DNA of 64,000 nucleotides from NCBI GenBank assembly GCA_021324115.1, contig JAJPJS010000027.1:62001-126000 (forward strand). The letters are read 5' to 3'. The DNA is from Nitrososphaerota archaeon. GTDB lineage: Archaea; Thermoproteota; Nitrososphaeria; Conexivisphaerales; DTJL01. The notes under the pieces were generated by a model, which worked only from the letters and a program-made list of their open reading frames with translations, was not told the origin of the DNA and searched no databases. This document shows, piece after piece, positions 51,016-59,436 of the stretch. The translations under genes were made by a program, and so were the position numbers. The number at the start of each line of letters is the position of its first letter. Position 1 is the stretch's first letter.

Positions 51016-51765
51016 TTATCGTTTCTGTTCAACCGTTTCCCTGCTTATTACTCTGCCTCTTCCCGTCTTTCTCGGAGCTATGTGACCCACCTTTCGTCCA
51101 GGAGGCGTATTCCTAGCAGTAGAAGTTGATTTGCCTGGATGCTGATGCCTTCCACCTCCGAAGGGATGATGCACTACGGCCATCGCTATTCCCCTCACAG
51201 TAGGATAGCTCTTGTTTCGGGATATCATGTATCTCTCTCTTGCACCGGCCGTGAGAAAGGGCTTCTCCGTTCTTCCACCTGAAGCGATCGTGCCCACGGT
51301 TGCCCTTCCCCTGGAATCCATGAAAAGGCTCTTTCCGGATGGCAATCTTACAACGGTGGTGGAGCCTGCCTGAGAGAATACAATTGCTCCGCATCCGGAA
51401 GTCCTCACCATCCTTCCCCCATCCCCATAGACTGATTCTATGTTGCTGACGGTTGTTCCTTCGGGGATTCTGGACAATGGCAGTATATTACCGGTAGATG
51501 CTGGTGCTTCTGGTCCGATCATTACCTCACCGCCCTGGGCAAGGCCGGCAACGGCCGGAACGAAGAATTTCTTGCCATCCGGCATGATCAATCTGGCGAG
51601 CGGCGCACCGCGGCCTCTCTCATGGAATATGGATTCCACAAGAGCTGAAACGGTTTGGGTATGTGGCAGACGGGGATATGAAACCGGAGCAACCTTCCCC
51701 TTTTTCGGTGCCAACCACTGCAGCCCGGCTTTACCTCTTCTTCTGACAAGTATTCTCTTTCCCAA
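51016..51765 (-). CDS. rpl2: Ribosomal protein uL2
   Basis: 249 residues, peptidyl-transferase-centre protein: FVPAVAGLAQGGEVMIGPEA, NIESVYGDGGRMVRTSGCGA, and the signature VRGIAMAVVHHPFGGGRHQH. TTG start at 51765 with GGTGATGG upstream. Confidence 0.97.
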   Translation of the reverse strand: MGKRILVRRRGKAGLQWLAPKKGKVAPVSYPRLPHTQTVSALVESIFHERGRGAPLARLIMPDGKKFFVPAVAGLAQGGEVMIGPEAPASTGNILPLSRIPEGTTVSNIESVYGDGGRMVRTSGCGAIVFSQAGSTTVVRLPSGKSLFMDSRGRATVGTIASGGRTEKPFLTAGARERYMISRNKSYPTVRGIAMAVVHHPFGGGRHQHPGKSTSTARNTPPGRKVGHIAPRKTGRGRVISRETVEQKR

Positions 51766-51780
51766 TTTACCATCACCCTA

Positions 51781-52047
51781 CTAGAGGACTCCCAACCTCG
51801 AAGCCAGCTCAGAAGCAGGTGTGTCCGTTGTGAATGTCACATATGCCTTTTTGCCTGTCGAGGTTCGGAGTGTATTCACGTCGGCCACCTTTACGTCATA
51901 CATCAGCTCTATTGCCCTCTTGACCTGAGATTTAGTAGCCTCATCACTCACCATGAATACCATCTTGTTCTGCTTTTCGATCAGCGCAAAGGTTTTTTCA
52001 GTAACGTAGGGCATCCTTATTATGTGGTAAGCCTCTTCAAAATCCAA
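51781..52047 (-). CDS. rpl23: Ribosomal protein uL23
   Basis: 88 residues: RMPYVTEKTFALIEKQNKMVF, ATKSQVKRAIELMYDVKVAD and the end GKKAYVTFTTDTPASELASRLG. Exit-tunnel protein that docks SRP and SecY. Normal length. Confidence 0.97.
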   Translation of the reverse strand: MDFEEAYHIIRMPYVTEKTFALIEKQNKMVFMVSDEATKSQVKRAIELMYDVKVADVNTLRTSTGKKAYVTFTTDTPASELASRLGVL

Positions 52048-52056
52048 TCCGACTCA

Positions 52057-52848
52057 TCACGCTCCTCTTTCAGAAAATCTTTCCTTCAACGATGTAAGGG
52101 CCGAGTTCGTAAAGATACAGAGTCTTCCAGGAACCCCTCCCGGCGCGAGGTCAAGAAGGCTCAGGTCCGTCGCCTTTACCACCTCAACACCCGGGAAGCT
52201 TCCGGCCGCTCTTGAAATCCCCTTGTCATCCGCAACGACGATCAAAGGGCCTCTTCCCACCCTTTTGGCCCTTCCCCTCCAGGCTGACCGGCCTCCCCTT
52301 CTTTTTCTTCCCGTGGTCCGGCGGACATCGTCCAAAACGCCAACTTTATCAAAAAACTTCCTCAGCTCGACTGCCTTTGTAACCCCCTCCAGAGAATCGT
52401 CGGCGATGATCGGAACCAACCTGTCGTCAGGAACCCTGTGGCCCCTTGAAACGACGAAATCTCTCGAGGCAACCGAACCCAATGCAGAAAGAAAAGCGAC
52501 CCTTCTTTCCTTTGAATTGATGCCCAGTCTAACCACCTTTTCAGACTTTGGGGGCATCGCAAGTCTTCCCTTGACAACCCCGCCCACACCAGCTGCCTGT
52601 CCCGACCGTTGGGTGCGTTCGCCTTTGACCCTTGCAGGACGAGCGACGCCCCTACCAGTATTCCATGACATTGCACTAGTTCTTTCTCCGGCGAAGGGGT
52701 CGGTACCTTTCTTTTGCAGAGAGTGGGTATGGAGGAGCCAGAATGCGCGCTTTATCAGACGCAGGTTGACGGGGGTCGAGAATGTATCCGGTAATTCGAC
52801 CTTTGAAACTTCGCCCCCTTCAAGGTCAAAAACAGGGAATGACATCAC
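52057..52848 (-). CDS. rpl4: Ribosomal protein uL4
   Basis: 263 residues: VFDLEGGEVSKVELPDTFST, RVKGERTQRSGQAAGVGGVV, RRTTGRKRRGGRSAWRGRAK and KGISRAAGSFPGVEVVKATD. Overlaps rpl3 by 4 bases. Contains the extended tunnel loop. Confidence 0.97.
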   Translation of the reverse strand: MMSFPVFDLEGGEVSKVELPDTFSTPVNLRLIKRAFWLLHTHSLQKKGTDPFAGERTSAMSWNTGRGVARPARVKGERTQRSGQAAGVGGVVKGRLAMPPKSEKVVRLGINSKERRVAFLSALGSVASRDFVVSRGHRVPDDRLVPIIADDSLEGVTKAVELRKFFDKVGVLDDVRRTTGRKRRGGRSAWRGRAKRVGRGPLIVVADDKGISRAAGSFPGVEVVKATDLSLLDLAPGGVPGRLCIFTNSALTSLKERFSERGA

Positions 52849-53828
52849 GCAACCACCTTCGTAGGTCTGGAACTCACGTATATCAGCTGTGGCGCCTTGG
52901 GCTGTCTTACCCGCGCCCTCACGGGTTGGCGAATGATGACTGGCCTTCTGAACGGGCCTGGAATCGATCCCTTAAGGACGAGATAATCACCCTTCACTAC
53001 GCCAAAGTGAGGGAACCCGCCTGCAGGGGTGACTGGTGTCTCCTTCTCGTTACCCAGCGCCATGATTTTGTGGTTGTACTCAACTCTCTGATGGAATCCC
53101 TTCTGACCCGCCCTTGCGACGGTGTACATTACATCGTGAGGATGCCAGGGCGAAAGAACACCAACTGCCCTTACACTTTTCCTCGATTTGTGTTGCTTCC
53201 TCTTCACGCCGAATCTTGTAATGGGACCCTCGAATCCCTTACCCTTCGATACGGATGCAACGTCAACCATCTGGCCGGGTTGAAGTTGCTTATGTGCTTG
53301 AACCTTCTTCCCGAGATTTCCCAGCGCGAACTCGAGTCTTTCCTCCAGACTCCCACCCACGACGGGGACCTCGAAAAGAATTGAACTCTTCTGCTCGAGT
53401 CCTGCTTCCGAAGGTTTAACCGAAATTATAACAAACACGTCACTTGCACCGCCAACCAGCTTTCCAAAAGAATCCAGCTGCTCCTTCGAAGGTGCGGCAC
53501 CCTCCTTTGTTACGTTGATATCCTTAAGCACAGAACGCCTTCCATCTGCTTCTTGATACAGGCGAACACCTGTGACCAATCCATCAGAAACGGAAAGCAC
53601 TGTCGCGGGAACAAAAAGCGGTTTGCCAAAGTTGGGTGTCTTCTCCCTGTCATCCACGGTTACGAGATGGATCATGCCTACCTTGAAGCCGACGAAGCCG
53701 CCTAGAGAAGGTGAAGATGATTCGGGGCGAGACCATGCCCTGACGCGGGGGATCAGACCATGAGCCCGGCTACGTGGATAGTATGCAAGAGAACCTCTTC
53801 TTGGTGCGCTGTGTTTTCTGTGACCCAT
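52845..53828 (-). CDS. rpl3: Ribosomal protein uL3
   Basis: 327 residues: GHRKHSAPRRGSLAYYPRSR, VGFKVGMIHLVTVDDREKTP, VSKGKGFEGPITRFGVKRKQ, HPHDVMYTVARAGQKGFHQR. The ATG at 53828 heads the operon; a TATA element is at 53866-53875. Confidence 0.97.
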   Translation of the reverse strand: MGHRKHSAPRRGSLAYYPRSRAHGLIPRVRAWSRPESSSPSLGGFVGFKVGMIHLVTVDDREKTPNFGKPLFVPATVLSVSDGLVTGVRLYQEADGRRSVLKDINVTKEGAAPSKEQLDSFGKLVGGASDVFVIISVKPSEAGLEQKSSILFEVPVVGGSLEERLEFALGNLGKKVQAHKQLQPGQMVDVASVSKGKGFEGPITRFGVKRKQHKSRKSVRAVGVLSPWHPHDVMYTVARAGQKGFHQRVEYNHKIMALGNEKETPVTPAGGFPHFGVVKGDYLVLKGSIPGPFRRPVIIRQPVRARVRQPKAPQLIYVSSRPTKVVA

Positions 53829-53865
53829 AACCCATGCATTCCGCTGGACACGCCCAGTCAGAACC

Positions 53866-53875
53866 TAATAAAAAG
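53866..53875 (-). promoter_or_regulatory. TATA box of rpl3 operon
   Basis: CTTTTTATTA on the minus strand, 38-47 bases upstream of the rpl3 ATG. Confidence 0.5.
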
Positions 53876-54164
53876 TTATCTGGGCAAAAATGGGCCAATT
53901 GTCCTTCTTGGCTTCAGCGGGTGAAGCTGCATATGATTAATGTGTGGGACCATAATTGTTTTTGGGATGAGACCGGAATAACGGAGCCAAGAGCTTCGGC
54001 GATGGAAGCGGCCTAGAACAATGTACGAAAGGTAATCTGATGCCGCTCACCCGGTTGCATGATTTATGACGCAATGAACCTCTGGATGACAGGGATAGGG
54101 CATGAACTTCTGGAAAAACACGTATTGAAAATGATAAAAGAAAGTCCGTTATCTTACCTATTCT
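53876..54164. other. Divergent intergenic region rpl3/gapN
   Basis: Together with the rpl3 TATA this makes a 336-base gene-free stretch. AT-rich sequence at about 54126-54142 (GAAAATGATAAAAG) may be the gapN promoter. I see no RNA gene or further ORF. Confidence 0.4.
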
Positions 54165-55706
54165 ATGACAACTAAAGAAAAGATGAACCTGAAACTCGGA
54201 CCCCTGTTTCAGGACTGTTTCACGGTTCAGGAGAATGTGACTGTATTCAAGCTGCTCGCGGATGGAAGATGGCTTGAAGCGAATCCCCCTAAACTATTGA
54301 ATGTTGTTTCCCCGATTGATGGGTCAATCGTAGCCGCGGTTCAGGCCGCATCTCCAGCCGATGTGGACTTCGCTGTGAAGGCGGCACATGAAGCAAGAAG
54401 AAGGATACGGGACATACCGGCGATAGACAGGATAGATATGCTCAACAGAGCCCGCCACATCATCCGGGATCATATGGATGAATTCGTCAATGCGCTTGTA
54501 CTCGAATCGGGAAAGACGGTCGTTTCTGCGCAGGCCGAAGTGATGGCCGCGCTCAATAGAATAAAGATGACAATGGAGGAGGCAAGGAGCATTTTTGGAG
54601 AGTACGTTCCTGGAGACTGGTCAGAGGACACCATGGCGAAATTTGCCTTGGTGATCAGGGAACCAATCGGAGTTATTGCATGCGTGTCACCATTCAATTA
54701 TCCACTTTTTTCGATGGTTGCTAAAGTAGTGCCCGCGATCGTATCAGGAAATTCGGTCGTGATGAAGCCTTCCTCGGATGATCCTATTCAGGCCATAATG
54801 CTTGCACGGGTGCTTCAGGAATCGGGCCTGCCGCAGGGTGTCGTAAATCTGGTCACGGGAAAGGGGGGAGAGGTGGGTGACACACTTGTGGGTCATGAAC
54901 TAGTGGGCATGGTTACCCTGACTGGGAGTACCGAAACCGGACGACATGTTGCCTCTCTTACCGGAATGAAGAAGGTGCACCTAGAACTGGGTGGAAAAGG
55001 CGCAGCGATCGTTACAGCAAGTGCGGATCCAATCCTTGCCGCAAAGAAGGTTCTGGAAGGTTGCTTCAAATTCTCCGGGCAGAGGTGTGATGCGATCTCG
55101 AGAGTCCTTGTCGATAAAAGCGTAAAGGAGATGTTCATGAAGGAATTATTGAAGGAGTATGAAGGATGGAGGCTGGGTAACCCCAGGGACGCCTCAGTGA
55201 ACATGGGCCCGCTCATAAATGAAAGAGCGGCTGAAAGGGTTCAGAAGTTAGTGGATGATGCAGTTTCCAAAGGAGCAGCACTTGTAAAGGGCGGAAGGCA
55301 CAAAGGCACCTACTTTGAACCCACAATATTGGATTCGGTTCCGCTGAATGCGAGCATAGCCTGGGAAGAAACGTTTGGTCCTGTGGTTACACTTATCGAT
55401 GTCTCCGGTGTGGACGAAGCGATCGAAATAGTGAATCGCTCGAAGTATGGCCTTGATTCCTGTGTGTTCACGAATGATTTCTACACGGCGTGGAAGGTTG
55501 CAAAGGCCCTCCAGGAGGGTTCCGTCACAATCAATGATGCACCGTCTCACGGGGTAGGCTACTTTCCATTCGGCGGAAACAAGGATTCAGGAATTGGCAG
55601 GGAAGGGGTTGGATACAGCATAGATGAGATGACACGAATCAAGACGATTTCGTTCAATCTGCTGCCTGGCGGGTTGGGTAAAACCCGGAAGACTCCAAGG
55701 ATGTAA
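54165..55706 (+). CDS. gapN: Aldehyde dehydrogenase, GapN-like
   Basis: 513-residue NAD(P)+-dependent aldehyde dehydrogenase: CVSPFNYPLFSMVAKVVPAI with the catalytic Asn, LTGSTETGRHV for the dinucleotide, HLELGGKGAAIV with the general-base Glu, and the nucleophile Cys in FSGQRCDAISRV. The overall shape and the GQRCDA variant resemble archaeal non-phosphorylating glyceraldehyde-3-phosphate dehydrogenase or glyceraldehyde dehydrogenase. Substrate is therefore glyceraldehyde(-3-phosphate) by inference; a succinate-semialdehyde role cannot be excluded. It stands alone on the plus strand. Confidence 0.85.
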   Translation: MTTKEKMNLKLGPLFQDCFTVQENVTVFKLLADGRWLEANPPKLLNVVSPIDGSIVAAVQAASPADVDFAVKAAHEARRRIRDIPAIDRIDMLNRARHIIRDHMDEFVNALVLESGKTVVSAQAEVMAALNRIKMTMEEARSIFGEYVPGDWSEDTMAKFALVIREPIGVIACVSPFNYPLFSMVAKVVPAIVSGNSVVMKPSSDDPIQAIMLARVLQESGLPQGVVNLVTGKGGEVGDTLVGHELVGMVTLTGSTETGRHVASLTGMKKVHLELGGKGAAIVTASADPILAAKKVLEGCFKFSGQRCDAISRVLVDKSVKEMFMKELLKEYEGWRLGNPRDASVNMGPLINERAAERVQKLVDDAVSKGAALVKGGRHKGTYFEPTILDSVPLNASIAWEETFGPVVTLIDVSGVDEAIEIVNRSKYGLDSCVFTNDFYTAWKVAKALQEGSVTINDAPSHGVGYFPFGGNKDSGIGREGVGYSIDEMTRIKTISFNLLPGGLGKTRKTPRM

Positions 55707-55844
55707 TTTAAGTTCACTCCGTTGTAATTTACTTAGAAGCTTGGTGAAGCGGTGATTGATTGTAGGATTCAAATCGACATGTTAAACCCAAAAAGGGGGT
55801 AAAGCATTTAAAGAATTTAAGCAAGTGAACTTTTTCGCTTTCGA

Positions 55845-56426
55845 GTGGCATCGAGCACAACTGGGCTTGAAAGTGTATTTCCTTCTTACGTGCGTAACCT
55901 GCTGATGGGCAGCTTTCTTGTGGGTATGCTCCCGATCGTGGCACTGATAGCGGCCCTAGGCATTCACAGCATGTATCTCTTGGAGTTCGATCATGTGTTC
56001 ACGGGTGGCACTTGGACGGGTATAGACATCTTCATGGGAGTTGTGCTGACACGGATAATGAGAGTGATGGACGTGCCTTCGCGCGTCGAGGTTGCAAAAC
56101 GGCTCACGCCTGCAACATTTTTCATAATGCCATCCCTTTCGGCAACTGCGATAACTTCGGGGATATACCTCGCAGAAGAATTGGGGAAGTTTGATCTCCA
56201 TTCGCCTTGGATAATCGCTGCGGGGATTGTCGTGATTATATTAACCGCACAGGGGTTCGGTATATTCATGCCAAACGGCTTGAGAATATTTCTAGAGCTC
56301 TCAAAGGCAAAGCCTGATACTCAAAAGATAGCCAGACTGAACATGATAAACATCCGACTTGCTGGCAGCCAGGCATTATTCCAGGTGATAATAATCCTGA
56401 TAATGGCCCATTTGGCGGTGTATTAG
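55845..56426 (+). CDS. Four-helix membrane protein, unknown
   Basis: 193 residues with four or five hydrophobic segments: LLMGSFLVGMLPIVALIAAL, GTWTGIDIFMGVVLTRIM, PWIIAAGIVVIILTAQGFGI and ALFQVIIILIMAHLAVY. The pattern is loosely like CopD/DUF2269 membrane proteins, but the haem or copper ligands of those families are not evident. GTG start. A TATA-like GCATTTAAAG lies about 40 bases upstream. The next small membrane gene follows after 53 bases on the same strand. Confidence 0.6.
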   Translation: MASSTTGLESVFPSYVRNLLMGSFLVGMLPIVALIAALGIHSMYLLEFDHVFTGGTWTGIDIFMGVVLTRIMRVMDVPSRVEVAKRLTPATFFIMPSLSATAITSGIYLAEELGKFDLHSPWIIAAGIVVIILTAQGFGIFMPNGLRIFLELSKAKPDTQKIARLNMINIRLAGSQALFQVIIILIMAHLAVY

Positions 56427-56479
56427 TTGACCTGTGATAACCTTAGTAGAAGGAGTTTTTTAGGAGGAAATAAGCCAAG

Positions 56480-56677
56480 TTGAATGTTGGCGCGCTTGCG
56501 GCTACGCTGGTATTCTTCGCTTTACTATCTATCGTATACATTGCATTGTTCGTATCTGCAAGGAGGAGTGTTGTGAGAGGCGAGATGAAGCCCGGGGGTC
56601 CGAGACTTCTGGGTTGGGCGTTTGTCGGGAGTTCCATCCTCTTTGTGTTGCTCGCGCTCACCGCATTCCTTGTTTGA
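56480..56677 (+). CDS. Small two-helix membrane protein, unknown
   Basis: 65 residues: a first membrane segment (ALAATLVFFALLSIVYIALFV), a basic loop (ARRSVVRGEMKPGG) and a second (WAFVGSSILFVLLALTAFLV). TTG start with TAGGAGG about 13 bases upstream. Probably co-transcribed with the preceding membrane protein and might be its partner subunit; no family recognised. Confidence 0.5.
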   Translation: MNVGALAATLVFFALLSIVYIALFVSARRSVVRGEMKPGGPRLLGWAFVGSSILFVLLALTAFLV

Positions 56678-56714
56678 AATTAACGCAGTAGTCTCCTTTT
56701 CTAAAACGGTTCAG

Positions 56715-56723
56715 CTTTTAAAC
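56715..56723 (+). promoter_or_regulatory. TATA box of nucleoside hydrolase gene
   Basis: CTTTTAAAC, 32-40 bases upstream of the ATG at 56755. Confidence 0.5.
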
Positions 56724-56754
56724 CGGCTGAAGGACGCTTTTGAATGGTACATCC

Positions 56755-57699
56755 ATGCTGAAGGTTATAATAGATACGGACACCGCGGGAGATGACACCA
56801 CGGCTCTTATGCTTGCACTGAGAAGCTCAAACGTCAGGGTCGAGGCAATCACAATTAATTGCGGAAACGTGGCGTTCGACCAGCAGGTTGAAAATGCGCT
56901 TTACACTGTGGAGCTTTCTGGTAATTCCGGACGGGTGCCCGTGTATCCTGGGGCTAGAAGACCCTTGTTAAGGGACTGGCAAACCGTCGAAGAAGTTCAT
57001 GGGAAGGATGGCATGGGGAACTCATTCTTTCCAAAGGCAAGGCAGCGGCCAGAAGAGAAGCATGCCGTGGATGCCATGATCGAATCGATTAACAAGAATC
57101 CAAACGAGGTGACCGTCATCGAACAGGCGCCCATGACAAATCTGGCCATGGCCATCAGAAAGGATCCGGAGATCGTCAGGAAGATCAGACGGGTATACTT
57201 TATGGGTGGAACAAATCAGTATCTTGGCAATGTTACGCCTGCAGCCGAATTCAATATCTGGGTCGACCCGGATGCCGCCAAGATAGTGTTCCATTCAGGG
57301 GTGAATCTGACTATGGTCGGCTGGGAGATATGTATGAAGTACGGCCTGCTGATGCCTGACGAGATTGCGGAGATTGAGAGTCTGCACACTAAAGAATCCG
57401 ATTTCTTCATCAAGGTCAACTCGGTGGCAAGAGAATTTCTGAAAAAGAGCACGGGCATAGACGCCATACCCTGCCCTGACAGTATCACAGTGGCCATGGT
57501 TCTTGATCCTTCGATCGCGACTTCCGTTAAGAAAAGGTATGTCGATGTAGACAACCAAAGTGAAATCAGCAGGGGAGCCACTTGGGTGGATGAACTCGCG
57601 GTATGGTCAAAAAAACCGAATATGGAAGTCGTCTATGAAGCATCCAAGAGTAAGTTCCGCTCACTCCTCATGAAAATGCTGAAGGGCCAAACGATCTGA
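56755..57699 (+). CDS. Nucleoside hydrolase (IunH family)
   Basis: 314 residues from ATG 56755 (MLKVIIDTDTAGDD). It cleaves ribonucleosides to base and ribose. DTDTAGDDTTALMLAL is the calcium/ribose-binding Asp cluster (DTDPGIDD in the family), VIEQAPMTNLAMAI and FMGGTNQYLGN follow, and EFNIWVDPDAAKIVF completes the site. Base specificity is unknown. Cytosolic; with uridine phosphorylase (35.3 kb) and Apt (61.8 kb) it suggests active nucleoside salvage. Confidence 0.9.
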   Translation: MLKVIIDTDTAGDDTTALMLALRSSNVRVEAITINCGNVAFDQQVENALYTVELSGNSGRVPVYPGARRPLLRDWQTVEEVHGKDGMGNSFFPKARQRPEEKHAVDAMIESINKNPNEVTVIEQAPMTNLAMAIRKDPEIVRKIRRVYFMGGTNQYLGNVTPAAEFNIWVDPDAAKIVFHSGVNLTMVGWEICMKYGLLMPDEIAEIESLHTKESDFFIKVNSVAREFLKKSTGIDAIPCPDSITVAMVLDPSIATSVKKRYVDVDNQSEISRGATWVDELAVWSKKPNMEVVYEASKSKFRSLLMKMLKGQTI

Positions 57700-57906
57700 A
57701 GTTGCTCTCAAGTGCGTTATAAAAAGGTCGGAGGTCAGATCAGTGCCCAGGAAATCAGGTTAGGTGGCGGAAAACATCAAGATAAAACAGCCAAAATCAG
57801 CGGACCGTCATCTGAATTGAAAGGATTAAAGTGGTTTATGTGGATTAGAAGTCATGCTGGACCTACCTACAAGCGAGTATTTCGTTCGCTGGGTAAAATC
57901 TTGTAA

Positions 57907-58608
57907 TCATTCTGCCAGTGCAATGAGGTCATCAGCAAGTTCCACAGGCTTGGTGATCATTGGCCAATGGCCTGTTTCGATCACTTTGCTTGGACCATTT
58001 AGCTTGCCCCACTTACCCGCCAGGATTTCATCCACAGGGTCGCCCGACAGACTGCAGAAAATGTAGGCTTCCTTTGACGGACCGTAGTTCGAAGACAAAG
58101 CTATCGGGTCATTTGCGAGTTTGACTGGCCAGGGAGTAGCCCTGGACATCAGCCACTCTCTTTTGGGACCTACAACATCCTTACCGATCCTGTTTATGAT
58201 ATCCTCTGTGAGGGGGATGGAGTAGCTGCCTGTTTGAAGAGGACCGAATTCGAGAGTAGGGTCAAATCTGCCCTGAGGTTTATGAGTAGCCTCTGGTCTG
58301 AATGCATCGAGGTAGATAACTTTCTTCACCTTGTCATGCGCACGATCGGCAACTGAAGCGGCTACCTTTCCTGCGAAGCTGTGGCCCACCAGGACAAAAT
58401 CATCAACGTCGTTGTACTTGACCGCGTTGAGGACGTCCATTATGGCAGTTTCCATTCCCACATAAGGTGTGGCCAGATGGACTCTTTCTGCCATACCAGT
58501 CAATGTGACTGGATAGGATCGAATGCCTCTCTTTTCAAGAGAGGAAACCACGTCTCGCCATGCCCAGGCTCCGAGCCAGGCGCCTGGCACAAGTACAAAA
58601 TCCGTCAT
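57907..58608 (-). CDS. Alpha/beta hydrolase, MES/HNL-like
   Basis: 233 residues from ATG 58608 (MTDFVLVPGAWLGAWAW). Nucleophile Ser in LVGHSFAGKVAAS, the acid probably in the SGDPVDE segment and the base in VIETGHWPM. The compact core and the PGAWLGAW oxyanion loop resemble plant methylesterase/hydroxynitrile-lyase-type hydrolases also found in prokaryotes. The natural ester is unknown. Its TATA-like CTTTAAG is at 58634-58641. Confidence 0.85.
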   Translation of the reverse strand: MTDFVLVPGAWLGAWAWRDVVSSLEKRGIRSYPVTLTGMAERVHLATPYVGMETAIMDVLNAVKYNDVDDFVLVGHSFAGKVAASVADRAHDKVKKVIYLDAFRPEATHKPQGRFDPTLEFGPLQTGSYSIPLTEDIINRIGKDVVGPKREWLMSRATPWPVKLANDPIALSSNYGPSKEAYIFCSLSGDPVDEILAGKWGKLNGPSKVIETGHWPMITKPVELADDLIALAE

Positions 58609-58675
58609 TGTTTGAATTTTTCGTGCCAAGCTACTTAAAGATTCGTTTGTCCGCCACAAATTTAAAACTAATTAA

Positions 58676-58768
58676 TGGGCCGGGGGAGATTTGAACTCCT
58701 GACCTCGTGATTATCAGTCACGCGCTTTGGCCGCCAATTAGGCCCTAACCATGCTGAGCTACCGGCCC
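58676..58768 (-). tRNA. tRNA-Ile(GAT) with a D-arm intron
   Basis: Acceptor GGGCCGG/CCGGCCC with A73, anticodon stem CGTGA/TCACG, loop CTGATAA (GAT at 58715-58713), T loop TTCAAAT. The D arm is interrupted: removing 18 nt (58744-58727) restores D stem GCTC/GAGC and gives a 75-nt tRNA. CCA is not encoded. The T stem has one A-C mismatch at its base. TATA box at 58792-58800. Confidence 0.9.
58727..58744 (-). other. tRNA-Ile intron, position 22/23
   Basis: GGCCTAATTGGCGGCCAA, 18 nt. Bulges AGG and AAA, each cut after the second base; central helix GGTT/GGCC (two G-C, two G-U); inner stem GCC/GGC. The outer helix is weak, so the motif is relaxed. Confidence 0.75.
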
Positions 58769-58791
58769 TGTTTCGTGGCCAATTCGGCGTG

Positions 58792-58800
58792 GTTATAAGA
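58792..58800 (-). promoter_or_regulatory. TATA box of tRNA-Ile
   Basis: TCTTATAAC on the minus strand, 24-32 bases upstream of the tRNA 5' end. Confidence 0.6.
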
Positions 58801-59158
58801 ATTTGTCCTCGTAAATCTGCTGTTCGTCCATCGCTTCGCTTAAATTGGGTAAGGCATGATTCAGGTGACGAAATGATGCAACAGATGCAAAATTCCTTAT
58901 CTAGACAATGATAAGTACGAAGCTATATTGGCTTCGAGGAGGTTAGTTTTATTACTCAAGGAGGCACAAGACGCCTGATGACTGGGAGAAATGTCCTATT
59001 TGCTGATCCCGAAACCGGGTATGATCACTCTGAGAGTAGATTCATGGTCGCTCCAACTCATTTACAAAAGGGCACTTGCAAGGCGCGGAAGTGATAAACT
59101 CGTCCTCTTCTGCCTGACATAGATTGCACCCGTTTTTGCATCTGAGTTACGATTAATC
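58801..59158. other. Gap between two divergent tRNA genes
   Basis: No convincing gene. It contains purine-rich GGAGG-like stretches and scattered TGATGA/CTGA tetramers (58974-59035) whose spacing does not fit a box C/D guide. Confidence 0.4.
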
Positions 59159-59168
59159 CTTTTTAATG
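59159..59168 (+). promoter_or_regulatory. TATA box of tRNA-Ala
   Basis: CTTTTTAATG, 24-33 bases upstream of the tRNA 5' end. Confidence 0.5.
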
Positions 59169-59191
59169 CGAAAGTTAAACGGTCAAATGCC

Positions 59192-59283
59192 GGGCTGGTA
59201 GTTCAGCGGTAGTAACGCCCGCCTTGCACGCGGGAGGTCGCGGGAGACCTCTGGGTCCGCGAATTCGAGTCCCGCCCAGTCCA
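59192..59283 (+). tRNA. tRNA-Ala(TGC) with a T-arm intron
   Basis: Acceptor GGGCTGG/CCAGTCC contains the G3-U70 pair that marks alanine tRNA, with A73. Anticodon arm CCCGC-CTTGCAC-GCGGG, anticodon TGC. The T stem GCGGG and T loop TTCGAGT are separated by 19 nt (59245-59263); removal gives a normal T arm and a 73-nt tRNA. The D arm has one extra T relative to the usual GTTC...GAAC stem. CCA is not encoded. Confidence 0.92.
59245..59263 (+). other. tRNA-Ala intron, position 53/54
   Basis: AGACCTCTGGGTCCGCGAA, 19 nt. The central helix CGCG/CGCG is perfect, bulges GGA and AAT are each cut after the second base, and the inner hairpin is GACC/GGTC. The outer helix is poor, so the motif is relaxed. 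Confidence 0.82.
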
Positions 59284-59389
59284 TCTTGACTCCGCCCGGC
59301 ACAAAATGATTGGTTTAACCAAAACAGGTCATGAACTGGAATTTTGCTTTACTGGGAGGAACACGGTGGCAGATTCAGGGAGGCTTTAC

Positions 59390-59400
59390 TTTATATAAAT
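59390..59400 (+). promoter_or_regulatory. TATA box of the PQQ-like protein gene
   Basis: TTTATATAAAT, 37-47 bases upstream of the ATG at 59437. Confidence 0.55.
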
Positions 59401-59436
59401 TATTGTGCTCGGAGGTCGTTTGGAGAAGAAAAATCA

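Noticed and set aside
57712-57906. 64-codon open frame after the nucleoside hydrolase
   Set aside because: Composition is unlike a folded protein, no motif or RBS, and it ends right at the convergent hydrolase gene; most likely chance.
58974-59035. TGATGA and CTGA boxes suggesting a box C/D guide RNA
   Set aside because: Spacing between C and D' (about 21) and C' and D (about 2) does not fit archaeal C/D RNAs, which have about 12 bases in each guide.
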